DNA from: Pseudoalteromonas ruthenica
Lineage (GTDB): Bacteria; Pseudomonadota; Gammaproteobacteria; Enterobacterales; Alteromonadaceae
DNA length: 64,000 nucleotides
Assembly (NCBI RefSeq): GCF_008808095.1
Contig: NZ_CP023396.1
Location: 3,055,501 to 3,119,500, forward strand
Reading direction: 5' to 3'
Part shown: positions 29,901-37,883 of the stretch, piece by piece
How positions within the stretch are numbered: position 1 is the stretch's first letter
Layout of the letters: each line of letters starts with the position of its first letter
Notes under the pieces: generated by a model
Database searches by the model: none
The model's input: the letters and a program-made list of their open reading frames with translations, nothing else
What the model was told of the DNA's origin: nothing
Position numbers and translations under genes: made by a program

Positions 29901-30353
29901 ATAACCACCTTGTATCGGCCTATCGGTGAGCATAGCGATACTGGCACTGGTTGCGTTAAGTTGCAGCGCAATATAAGGCACGATGGCTATTACCGAGATC
30001 AATGACACTAACCCGGAGAGCTGCGACGACTGACCATAACGGGTGGCAAGAAAATCGGCCAAGGAAGTCAGCTGTTGCTGCCGACAAACATGAGCAATAC
30101 GGCGATAGATGGCCCAACCAAAGGTGAACAACAAAATGGTGCCGGCGTAGGTCGGAGCTAACCACCAACCATTGTTAGCGGCCTGAGCAGTGGTGCCATA
30201 AAAAGCCCAAGAGGTACAATACACCCCCAACGAAAGGCCATAAATCCAACCACTCGAGTGATTCTTTGTGTGCTTATCGGCATACCAAGCAACGGCAAAG
30301 AGCACGCCTAGGTACGCCAAAGCAATCAGGCTAATAACACCAATCGAAAACAT
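26907..30353 (-). CDS. crbS: CrbS-like sensor: SSS symporter domain fused to hybrid histidine kinase
   Basis: 1148 aa. Residues 1-~500 form a sodium:solute-symporter-like region with about 13 membrane helices (e.g. GIIAGFAIWFYTLLLPNLY). Then a PAS domain around residues 650-760 (ENIEQGISVVDSDLKLVAWN), a coiled stretch, a HisKA domain with FFAAASHDLLQPFNA, an HATPase domain (N box NLLSNAIRYTEQG, DTGSGI, GLGLGLAIS) and a C-terminal receiver whose phospho-acceptor lies in ILIADYQLDDG. This order matches CrbS/MxtR sensors, which respond to acetate and related carbon status. Partner of the convergent LuxR regulator. Confidence 0.87.
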   Translation of the reverse strand: MFSIGVISLIALAYLGVLFAVAWYADKHTKNHSSGWIYGLSLGVYCTSWAFYGTTAQAANNGWWLAPTYAGTILLFTFGWAIYRRIAHVCRQQQLTSLADFLATRYGQSSQLSGLVSLISVIAIVPYIALQLNATSASIAMLTDRPIQGGYFWQDSTFFITALLALFAILFGARRVRPSEHNPGLMASIAFESVVKLLAFLGVGLFICFEIFDSPHALYSAAQQQNISAQVAATASPTYVYWVHVGLGFLATLCLPRQFHTAFIEHDNEHQLVTARWLFPIYLLLINLFILPIAYAGLVYFQDQSVGYDTFVLALPIAAQSPSFSLLAFLGGFSAATSMVIVSTIVLSIMITNDFINQFLLRRSQLSSSHRGLSKFKLLQARRAVIVAVLLLSYASHRVLAEGNTLANMGLMSFTLVAQFAPAMIIGLWWSKASCRGAQWGIIAGFAIWFYTLLLPNLYAALFGEALWLSTGPWGIEWLAPRDLFALGLDELSQAVLLSLGVNTLVYISVPLLSSAQLAERLQSNKFIITASPQRSGHIALSYQDLALLLQRFSEPERAKALVSHYFPASSSRWKEQAPEHIEQRVEREMSALVGGASARLILDVAKDEKRQPFEQVADFVDEASQVLRFNRDLLQATIENIEQGISVVDSDLKLVAWNQGYQSMFSYPDDSLVVGRPVAELIRFNAERGLFAYQDIDTEVEKRIAHLRRGSAYKYRRQYNDGRVFEMQGNPLPGGGFVTTYTDITDFINQQRELEQANLNLEEKIAARTQQLVATNHALAEAKREAEQATESKTRFFAAASHDLLQPFNAASLFCSLMSEKASNTELSELANNIRSSLASAEDLLSSILQLTKLESGSFKVNSSDFSLSSLLQPLANEYGALARDKGLAFQVQGAEVMLKTDKALLKRVLGNLLSNAIRYTEQGEIRLLCESHQGQLSIMVEDTGSGIAQQDQELIFEEFKQLQGKEQAQGLGLGLAISKRICSVLAINLTLGSQLGKGTQFTLTLPCFELTGLETSSPVETRHVDNQLEGLRIWLLDNDDNVLSALSQVLENWGCKVQVARNQAQLRDVQAHSEADILIADYQLDDGVTGLEVISALNLTTMAIVINTANHDENIREQVSDCGYPLLYKPLKTPALKRMLKRLKPK

Positions 30354-30481
30354 CAGAGATCATTTTTTATTATTTTCTGATAGCATAAAGATATCTGCTT
30401 ATAAAAACATCACTGACTTTAGTGCTACCCCCTGCAGGCTACCCACCTAGCATCATGGATGTATGCAACTGAGAAATTATA

Positions 30482-33445
30482 ATGATAAGAATACTGCTTT
30501 TATGCTGGCTATTAGCCTGCACCCTTACCCCTAATACGGCCTTAGCCAACTATCAGATAACGCCTGCAGCTGATTGGGTTGCCCCAGCTAAACTGCCCCC
30601 TTTGGTTGCAGAAACAATTCCCACAGAGCAACTCTCTGATGGTACTTACTATCGCCTGTTGGAAGATCAGATTCAGGTCCCAGGCGATAACCCCAATGCC
30701 GTCAGCCACTACATCCGCTATGTTATGCACGCCACCAACCAAAGCGGTGTCGAGAACATCTCTCAGCTGAACTTGGATTATGATCCCAGCTACCAGCGCA
30801 TTGAGCTGAACCACCTTCGAGTGATACGCGATGGGCAAGTAATAGATAAAATCCCTACAGCTCAATTAAAAGTGTTGCAGCGAGAAACTGAAGCGGAGCA
30901 ACTAATTTATGATGGTACGCAAACACTGAATATTATTGTTGATGATGTGCGTCCAGGTGACTCTTTGGATTATGCTTTCACGCGCATTGGTCGTAATCCT
31001 ATCTACCAAGGCCGCTTTAGCTATTCAGCGCAATTAGACTGGAGTGTGCCGGTCGCCGAGCAATATATCCGTATCGATTGGCAAAAACCACAACCATTAC
31101 ATATTCAACAAAACAATGGCGATGCCCAGATAAACGTAACAGATACGGCGAACGGCAAAGAGTATAATCTGTATATCGCTTCTCCAGACATGCAGCGTTA
31201 TGACTCGCAAACACCGTTATGGCACGACCCTTATCATATGGTATTTTTTAGCGAGTTTAATCGTTGGCAAGAGGTCGTAGACTGGGCGTTGCCAATGTAT
31301 CAGCAGGCGCTCTCCACAGGCGATGATATCGCTGCCATTGCTGAACAAATACGCCAACAGCACCCTACTTTGCCAGCGCAGATTGGTGCAGCATTAAAGT
31401 ATACACAAGATGAAATTCGCTATTTAGGCTTGGAAATGGGCAGCAACTCTCACCTGCCAACCCCCGCCCAAGAAACTCTGCAAAACCGCTATGGCGATTG
31501 CAAAGACAAAACCGTACTATTAATAAGTATACTGCGCGCACTGGGAGTGGAGTCTCACCCTGCGCTTGTAAACACGCAATTAGATAAAGGCTTAGCCGAG
31601 ACATCCCCCTCATCGGCACGCTTCAACCACGTTTTGGTTACGCTGGAGCACGATGATGAGCGCTACTGGCTTGACCCGACCACCAGTTATCAAACTGGCT
31701 CACTGTTAGCATTGAGTGAGCCCGACTTTGGTTATGCGTTAATCGTCAAACCCTCGCAAAATACTCTCACCAGCATGCACAAACCGGTAGAGCGTATTCA
31801 CCGTGACATCACCGAGCGCTATGAGCTTCCTAATGCCAAAGAACCATTGGCACTATTCAGTGTGCAAAGCATATTCAGCGACGCCGATGCCATAAGTAAA
31901 CGCCAAGAGCTGGCAACCACGGCATTGCAAACACTCCAAGAAAACTATACCAATTACTACCAAGACTACTTTGCTGGCACCCAGCACACCCGGCTACCGC
32001 AAGTTCGCGAGCACCCGCAAAAGGGAGCAATAGAAGTCACTGAATTTTATCAAATTGACGACTTTTGGAGTGATGAGGAGAATGGCCAGACAGCTTACTT
32101 TTACGCTGATGATATTCAAAATGCAATCTATCAACCCGATACTAAAACCCGTATCAGCCCGCTCTATCTGCAGCACCCTTATAACGTTAATTACACCATA
32201 GAGGTAAAGTTAAATGAGCGTGACTGGTACTTTAATAATAGTAAGAGCTCTATTGATAACCCTTATTTTTCATTGGCTTCGCAAGTGCGCTTTAGCTCAA
32301 ATACACTGACTCTTACATATCAGTTCCGCAGCAAAACAGACCATGTGCCAGTTGCAGAAATGCCGGCCTACCTTGACGCACGAGAGCAACTTCTCGATGC
32401 CACCCAATATGGTATCCGCCAAGCTTACAGCCATGTAAATGAAGCCGAGCAGGATAATTTCCTATTACTCGGCTACGCCGTTATAGGCTATTGCATTCTT
32501 GCTTTAGTTGTTATCACCGCCTTTGTAACCCTGTGGCGCGTTGAAGCAGGCAAGCGACCGACATTCTCCGAACAACGTTACTACCCTGTTTCGAGTGTGA
32601 AATTTTGCCTTTACTCGCTGCTCACTTTTAATATCTTTCCTTTTTACTGGTGTTACAAAAACTGGCAATACATTAAGCAGCAGCATAATGAAGCGATGAT
32701 GCCAATAGCCCGAGGGTTCTTCGCTTGGCTTTGGTACTACCCTCTGTATTTACGTTTTTATCAAGAGGGTAAAGAGCTGGGGACGCAGCAATATCTCCCA
32801 CCAAAGTGGCTGGCGGCACTCTTTGCGATATTAGTGGTGGTACTGCATATCGCGACATCGTTAGATTTTTACGGCACGGTGTTCTATTTAGTGTGGCCGC
32901 TGCTGTGGTTACCCTTGGTAAATTACACGGCGCACATAAATCAGCGTAACGATTCATTGCCTTACTATAGTCGCTGGCGGGTGCGGCAAGTTTTACTTGC
33001 TATGGTACTGCTGCCCATACTCACCTTAGGTCTGGCCCAAGATATTGGTCTCACCGCCAATGTGGCGGTGGTTTCAGGAGATAAAGTATGGCAGCACGAT
33101 AAGCGCTTTATGCTGCGTCATGGAGTTCTCAATCAAAATGAGCAACTGCTTTATTTTTACTCAGATGCCGCTTGGAATATCCGTGATGATGGTAATGGCA
33201 TTACCGAGCAAGGCGTATTCAGTTATTACCGTGATCAAGGGCAGCTGCAAGTAGAACGTGCGGACTTTGGTGATATTGTTAATGTGCATACCGAGTTTGC
33301 TAACCAAGATGACGGCTACACCACTATTGATATAGAGCGCGCTGATGGCAGTAGCTTTCGGTTAATACTCTCTAGCGAGGAGAAAGGAGACAATAAGTTT
33401 GTTCAGGCGCTAAAAACCCGTTGGCGACAACCTTTAGCTCAATAA
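30482..33445 (+). CDS. DUF3857 and transglutaminase-like membrane protein
   Basis: 987 aa with a signal peptide (cleavage after NTALA). Residues ~60-230 form a DUF3857 domain, ~280-400 a transglutaminase-like core with the triad Cys in NRYGDCKDKTVLL, His in FNHVLV and Asp in YWLDPT. Around residue 660 a membrane helix (LLLGYAVIGYCILALVV) is followed by several more up to ~860, then a soluble ~120-residue tail. Most relatives end after the transglutaminase and a DUF2569-like membrane part. Probably a cell-envelope protease or amidase-like enzyme; the role is unknown. The 3' end overlaps the next gene by 7 bp. Confidence 0.88.
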   Translation: MIRILLLCWLLACTLTPNTALANYQITPAADWVAPAKLPPLVAETIPTEQLSDGTYYRLLEDQIQVPGDNPNAVSHYIRYVMHATNQSGVENISQLNLDYDPSYQRIELNHLRVIRDGQVIDKIPTAQLKVLQRETEAEQLIYDGTQTLNIIVDDVRPGDSLDYAFTRIGRNPIYQGRFSYSAQLDWSVPVAEQYIRIDWQKPQPLHIQQNNGDAQINVTDTANGKEYNLYIASPDMQRYDSQTPLWHDPYHMVFFSEFNRWQEVVDWALPMYQQALSTGDDIAAIAEQIRQQHPTLPAQIGAALKYTQDEIRYLGLEMGSNSHLPTPAQETLQNRYGDCKDKTVLLISILRALGVESHPALVNTQLDKGLAETSPSSARFNHVLVTLEHDDERYWLDPTTSYQTGSLLALSEPDFGYALIVKPSQNTLTSMHKPVERIHRDITERYELPNAKEPLALFSVQSIFSDADAISKRQELATTALQTLQENYTNYYQDYFAGTQHTRLPQVREHPQKGAIEVTEFYQIDDFWSDEENGQTAYFYADDIQNAIYQPDTKTRISPLYLQHPYNVNYTIEVKLNERDWYFNNSKSSIDNPYFSLASQVRFSSNTLTLTYQFRSKTDHVPVAEMPAYLDAREQLLDATQYGIRQAYSHVNEAEQDNFLLLGYAVIGYCILALVVITAFVTLWRVEAGKRPTFSEQRYYPVSSVKFCLYSLLTFNIFPFYWCYKNWQYIKQQHNEAMMPIARGFFAWLWYYPLYLRFYQEGKELGTQQYLPPKWLAALFAILVVVLHIATSLDFYGTVFYLVWPLLWLPLVNYTAHINQRNDSLPYYSRWRVRQVLLAMVLLPILTLGLAQDIGLTANVAVVSGDKVWQHDKRFMLRHGVLNQNEQLLYFYSDAAWNIRDDGNGITEQGVFSYYRDQGQLQVERADFGDIVNVHTEFANQDDGYTTIDIERADGSSFRLILSSEEKGDNKFVQALKTRWRQPLAQ

Positions 33446-34050
33446 CGCGTCTTTCTGACTGCACCAGACACTTGTTGCGGGTACTTGCCCATAGCCGTTG
33501 AAAACTGCTGCTGTACTTGCACAAGTGTTTGTTCAATATCATCACTCACATAGATAGCCGGCATTATAACAAACTGCTTCTTGCTGTAGTCCAAAGCCAT
33601 TGGCACCACAGGGACTTGCGCAGCGTTAGCGATATGGATAAAACCGGTTTTCCAATTCGGCATGTGCTTGCGTGTGCCCTCAGGGGCGAGCCCTAAAATC
33701 AATGCATCGGTCTCATCAAACAACGCCTTCACTTGCCCCACAACACCATTGGCTGCCCGCCTATCAACCGCTATCCCACCCCACTTATGTAGCAGTATGC
33801 TTAGCGGCCAAATAAAAATGCTGTGCTTACCCAAGAAGCGAATACGCACTTGCAAGTGCATTTTCACTGCAATCGCTATAATAAAATCCCAATTCGATGT
33901 ATGCGGTGCAACCGCCGCCACAAACTTACTGTGCTCTGGAAACGCTCCAACAACCTGCCAACCAAACCAATTCAACACCTTGGTGCCGAGCCATTGACCA
34001 AAGCGACTGTGGGTACGAGGAATGCATGCGGGGATATTTATTTCATTCAT
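33439..34050 (-). CDS. PlsC-like 1-acyl-glycerol-3-phosphate acyltransferase family protein
   Basis: 203 aa. The HX4D motif is HTSNWD (~residue 50) and the substrate block is LAPEGTRKHMPNWKTGF (~120-136), then VPVVPMALDYSKK. Shorter than canonical PlsC and with the TSNWD variant common to a side branch of LPLAT proteins of unknown acceptor. Convergent with the DUF3857 gene. Followed on the upstream side by the repeat cluster. Confidence 0.88.
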   Translation of the reverse strand: MNEINIPACIPRTHSRFGQWLGTKVLNWFGWQVVGAFPEHSKFVAAVAPHTSNWDFIIAIAVKMHLQVRIRFLGKHSIFIWPLSILLHKWGGIAVDRRAANGVVGQVKALFDETDALILGLAPEGTRKHMPNWKTGFIHIANAAQVPVVPMALDYSKKQFVIMPAIYVSDDIEQTLVQVQQQFSTAMGKYPQQVSGAVRKTRY

Positions 34051-34130
34051 AGCAAGGAATAACAGCCTAGTTATAATCTTAGACTGATGCTCAACGACTG
34101 TTTAGTCAACTTTTCTGTTAATGCTCCCTT

Positions 34131-34606
34131 GTAGGTTAGGCTTTAGCCTAACCATTTTGGGGAATTATTGATCGTGTACTAAGCCCCGGTCTCTGAGATG
34201 TGACCGCCTTTGGCGGTTGCAAGGCTAAAGCCTTGCCTACAACATCTGTTTAAGTGGGTTGGGTTTTGGCCTACCACATCAGTCCCTGTAGGTTGGGCTT
34301 TAGCCTAATCATGTATGAGAAATAGTTAAGCAGCACGGTTGTCTGCTAAACCCCGGCCTCTGGGATGTGACCGTCTTTGGCGGTTGCAAGGCTGAAGCCT
34401 TGCCTACATCATCTGTTTCAGTGGATTGGGTTTTGGTCTACAACATCGACCCCTGTGGGTTGGGTTTTGGTCTACAACATCGACCCCTGTGGGTTGGGCT
34501 TTAGCCTAACCACATAAGAGAGACAGGTAAGGAACACGGTTGTGGCTAGGCTCTGGCCTCTGGAATATGACCGCCTTTGGCGGTTGCAGGCTGAAGCCTT
34601 GCCTAC
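34131..34606. repeat. Composite palindromic repeats, family B (three units)
   Basis: Three units of about 110-120 bp at 34131-34240, 34288-34407 and 34489-34606. Each begins with a palindrome like GTAGGTTGGGCTTTAGCCTAACC, continues through a CTCTGG-rich middle, then has GACCGCCTTTGGCGGTTG and ends with CAAGGCTAAAGCCTTGCCTAC. Between units 2 and 3 a 34-bp segment is repeated in tandem (34426-34459, 34460-34493). The 34051-34677 gap holds no gene. Confidence 0.88.
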
Positions 34607-34677
34607 ATCATCAGTCCTGTAGGTAGGGTCTCAACCCACGGTCTCGGTGCCTAGTTATTTTCAACCTCTTATCTGGT

Positions 34678-35347
34678 TTAATCTAATTCTGTTGTACTGA
34701 ATCTTGCTTCACTCGTAGGTCTCGATACTTTTATCAATTTAAACCCCTTGCCAAAAGCTTCTTTAGAGTGCCAACTAATTAGAATAAGCGCATCTTCCAC
34801 TCGATCATCGTCAAAGTCTCCTGTTGCTAACACCGAGTACGACAACCTATTTGTATTTGTTTCAACATCTATAACTCCCTCAAATACTTTTTTTTCCTTA
34901 AAGTCAGCGTGGAATTGCTTTAGGGTTTTCCCCTTACGAAGATTCTTATCATACTCGTTAACATATGGATAAGCCGTTGCAGGTAAATGAGCGACTGTGT
35001 GCTCTGTTAGTATCTCTTGGAGATGACTTTTATATGCACTTTCAGCGTTTGTGTATAAAGCCAAAGCTTTACAGTTAGCGCGAATCATTCTCAGGAGGTG
35101 GTACTCGCTTTCCACTATATCGGTATCATGAGTGGCGTCGACTTTTGAGCAATCAGAGAAATGTATATTATTTCCATTGCGCAATGGTAAGGTCATAGTC
35201 CAATTCCACACTGTCATAGTTAGTAATTTTAGATGTTGCTAAACCCGTCACGTTATCGACATATATATCAGGCTTTATTTGTTCAGCAGCTACACTTGCA
35301 CAGCCACCCAAAAGGAAAGAACTAATTGTTATAATTATATATTTCAT
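34678..35347 (-). pseudogene. Lipoprotein gene with an apparent frameshift
   Basis: A start at 35347 encodes MKYIIITISSFLLGGCASVA, a lipoprotein signal with lipobox LGGC, then about 40 residues ending VELDYDLTIAQWK before a stop. A second frame, entered about 35181-35190, continues with TLPLRNGNNIHFSDCSKVD for a further ~170 residues to 34678. Removing one base within GACCTTA would join them as LDYDLPLRNGN, giving one ~222-aa lipoprotein with acidic FDDDRVED near the C-terminus. Either a true frameshift (pseudogene) or a sequencing error. No family recognised. Downstream of, and on the same strand as, the two genes of the island. Confidence 0.7.
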
Positions 35348-35523
35348 GGCAGTACTGTTATATTTTGAGTAGCTGAAAGAAGCTTAGCTTTAACGTATTT
35401 GTTTCGTTGAAGAGGTAGCTAGTATCTATAACCTTATTACCTCACTCTTCGAATTAAGCCAGTTCGAAAATAAGACTCAACTTAAAGCAACAACAATAGC
35501 TTCACATTTGGAACAATGGGAGA

Positions 35524-36609
35524 TTAAAAGGTATACACCCTTAAGGTATCATCTTTATAATCGTATGTAGCAATCTCGCGCTTTGCTGGATTGAGAGTGA
35601 ATTGGACTTCTGAATTAGGCAATGTAGTTATTTCAACGGGTTGATCTTTAAGGTCATACAGCTTGAGACTCAGTTCATCGCCCCGACGTTCTTCCAAAAG
35701 GGCATACCGCCCACTTTTTGAAAAGTTATGGTGGCCCAGCCTGTTAACTAGTTCATCAGTTGTAGTTTGATACTTCGACTCAACACGCACATGGTTATCT
35801 TGCCACTGAATTTCATAGAGTTCTTTATTCGTTGCTAACCAAATTCTCTCAGACCACTTTCCGAAGGAGAATTCTTCCTCAAACCGAAGGGGCTGATCAA
35901 GAAATTCATTCTTTTTGTAGTTCCAAAATTGAACCTCATTATCAACGTTGAATATGAGCACCCCATGCTCTTCATTGAGTACTTTATGACTTTTAACTAT
36001 GCCACTTACTTCAACCTTATTAATGAGTTCAGCATCACTAAGTGACCATACCTGCAGCTCTGACTTATCAAAAAGCCAAGTGGACGTGTCACGCTGCATG
36101 GATACCACTTGATAACCCATTGCAAAATCATCTCGCGGGTGAAAACCATATACACCGAGTGGTTCCGGCTCTTGCACTAGCGCATTGATTTTCAGCAGTT
36201 GGTAGCCACTTGAAAGCATATAGTGACCAGAGGGACTGATATCTAGACCATAACTGCTCGGCAGCTCCGCTTCAGGGATAATAGTGAGCTCTCCTTGATT
36301 GGAGATTTTGTGTAGACTTCGATCCGCAAAGAAGTATAAAGCTTTATCGGTTACATTCACTCTACTTTCGTCTATTGCTTCCTCTATATTTAAGGTTTTC
36401 ATATCACCACCATTGGACAGCAGATAAACCTTATTGGCCAAGTTAGATGAAACAACGAGGAACTCTCCATTGGGCGTGTAGCTTAAATAGGAAATGCTAC
36501 CCCCCCCTGAGAAATCAAACTGTTGCTCATATTTTATTTTTAGCTTTGTTTCACTAGCATCTATAAAAAACGAAAAAAATAGCAGTACTATAAGTAAATA
36601 TCTTATCAT
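35524..36609 (-). CDS. Exported beta-propeller-like protein
   Basis: 361 aa with a hydrophobic signal peptide (IRYLLIVLLFFSFFIDAS). Repeated strand patterns such as ISYLSYTPNGEFLVVSSN, LDISPSGHYMLSSG and HNFSKSGRYALLEER recur at WD40-like spacing and suggest a propeller. Its ATG lies in the stop codon of the gene before it (ATGA, four-base overlap), so the two are translationally coupled. An exported partner of a Cys/His protein fits an immunity-like role, but nothing proves it. AT-rich relative to surrounding genes. Confidence 0.72.
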   Translation of the reverse strand: MIRYLLIVLLFFSFFIDASETKLKIKYEQQFDFSGGGSISYLSYTPNGEFLVVSSNLANKVYLLSNGGDMKTLNIEEAIDESRVNVTDKALYFFADRSLHKISNQGELTIIPEAELPSSYGLDISPSGHYMLSSGYQLLKINALVQEPEPLGVYGFHPRDDFAMGYQVVSMQRDTSTWLFDKSELQVWSLSDAELINKVEVSGIVKSHKVLNEEHGVLIFNVDNEVQFWNYKKNEFLDQPLRFEEEFSFGKWSERIWLATNKELYEIQWQDNHVRVESKYQTTTDELVNRLGHHNFSKSGRYALLEERRGDELSLKLYDLKDQPVEITTLPNSEVQFTLNPAKREIATYDYKDDTLRVYTF

Positions 36610-37481
36610 TTTTTCGCCACCACAAATCCATAATAATAAGTCATGAAGTCCGACAGAGTCAGGTGGCGTTTGCGATTATAAGAGTGAAGGGGAACCTTAC
36701 CATTTTCTAAGCCCCAAGTAGCAACATGCAAGTTGATCTTTTTATCTGCAAAAAGCTCATAATCGGAGGCCGGTATATGTAATATATTTTTATTATCTAC
36801 AGTGATGTTGCTAGTAAGTACAACCCAGTGATTAGGTAAAGCATTTACCTTTTTACCTAATGAAGTGACTTTTGAACTAATCAGCATACATACTGAGCCA
36901 TTCGCACCATAGGACTGTTGCGCCCGCCGTAAATTTTCAAAGTTAGCTCTTCTCACAATGTTTGTGTGATTTTCTGAAGATGAAAATAGGGTAGCTCTAA
37001 ACCATTGCACCATATCTCCAGGGTAAGTAATTCCCCCTGTTGCATCATCTATCTCATCAAAATTAAAGAATGAATTCGAGGAGTCACGCAAGCTAGCCAA
37101 TGCAATCCAATCTACTGGCGCGATAGCTCCATTTAGAGTTGCATCGAGGCAAGCTTGTGAAGGTCTAACATGTAAGTTCCCTAAGAATGCCTCTCCATTG
37201 CTCCATAAATCAATCATATACTTGGCATAATGATTGGGGTATTTTTTTGCAACACAGTAGAAGAAAGCATTTGGCCCACATAAATTCACTGCTAACTGGT
37301 TAATTTTGTGAGGCTCTTTTATCCTATTTTCAACAGCTCTTTTAAAATCAGCATGCCCACCACCTCTAACAAAAGCATTTTTAAACCTACACGGGGGTTT
37401 CTGCGCCATAAACTGAGCAAACTGAACTGAATAGTTCAGAGGAGAGTTAGCTTGGGTTAAAGTTGAGATCACATCTGTCAT
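36606..37481 (-). CDS. Unknown protein with papain-like Cys/His motifs
   Basis: 291 aa, no signal peptide or membrane segment. NLCGPNAFFYCVAKKYP places a cysteine (68) at the N-terminus of a helix, as in papain-fold hydrolases; PNHWVVLTSNI holds a histidine (218) on a following strand, as in C39, NlpC or similar effectors. A third constant-looking block is VDWIALASLRDSSNS (~123-137). I do not recognise a named family. The coupled exported partner and repeat-bounded, AT-rich setting are what is expected of an interbacterial effector; a peptidase, amidase or transferase activity is inference. Confidence 0.7.
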   Translation of the reverse strand: MTDVISTLTQANSPLNYSVQFAQFMAQKPPCRFKNAFVRGGGHADFKRAVENRIKEPHKINQLAVNLCGPNAFFYCVAKKYPNHYAKYMIDLWSNGEAFLGNLHVRPSQACLDATLNGAIAPVDWIALASLRDSSNSFFNFDEIDDATGGITYPGDMVQWFRATLFSSSENHTNIVRRANFENLRRAQQSYGANGSVCMLISSKVTSLGKKVNALPNHWVVLTSNITVDNKNILHIPASDYELFADKKINLHVATWGLENGKVPLHSYNRKRHLTLSDFMTYYYGFVVAKK

Positions 37482-37617
37482 TTTAATTCCCTTTAAAAAT
37501 GAACCTAAATTTTAAACAAGATTATTGAATATACAAATTAGTAATGCAATAGAAATATTAAGAGCTTAGTAATTGTAAATTTGGCTAAAAAGAGTTGGTG
37601 TATAGCGACGTCTCACA

Positions 37618-37807
37618 GCCGCAAGGCTAAAGCCTTGCCTACATCATCACCCTGTGGATTAGGCTTTAACCTGACCACATAGACTCCTGTAGGTTGGGCT
37701 TTAGCCTAACCATGTAAGAGAGATAGGTAAGGAACACGGTTGTGGCTAGGCTCTGGCCTCTGGAATGTGACCACCTTCGGCGGTTGCAAGGCTAAAGCCT
37801 TGCCTAC
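37618..37807. repeat. Composite palindromic repeats, family B (one full, one partial unit)
   Basis: A full unit lies at 37689-37807 and is about 92% identical by eye to unit 34489-34606, including the shared middle AGGTAAGGAACACGGTTGTG. A partial unit, GCAAGGCTAAAGCCTTGCCTAC, lies at 37621-37642. These two clusters bracket the three-gene island. The remaining sequence from 37482 to 37617 shows no gene. Confidence 0.88.
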
Positions 37808-37830
37808 AGCAACACCCGAATTTCGGGCAT

Positions 37831-37861
37831 AAAAAAAGGCCGCCTAAGCGACCTCTTTTTT
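37831..37861 (-). terminator. Terminator after tuf
   Basis: Minus strand AGGTCGC-TTAG-GCGGCCT followed by seven Ts: a 7-bp stem and U run, 23 bases after the tuf stop. Confidence 0.85.
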
Positions 37862-37883
37862 AGCGTTTTAGCTATATCATTGA

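Noticed and set aside
34131..34606. Repeats resembling a CRISPR array
   Set aside because: Units are ~120 bp, internally palindromic, irregularly spaced and have no spacers; no cas genes are present.
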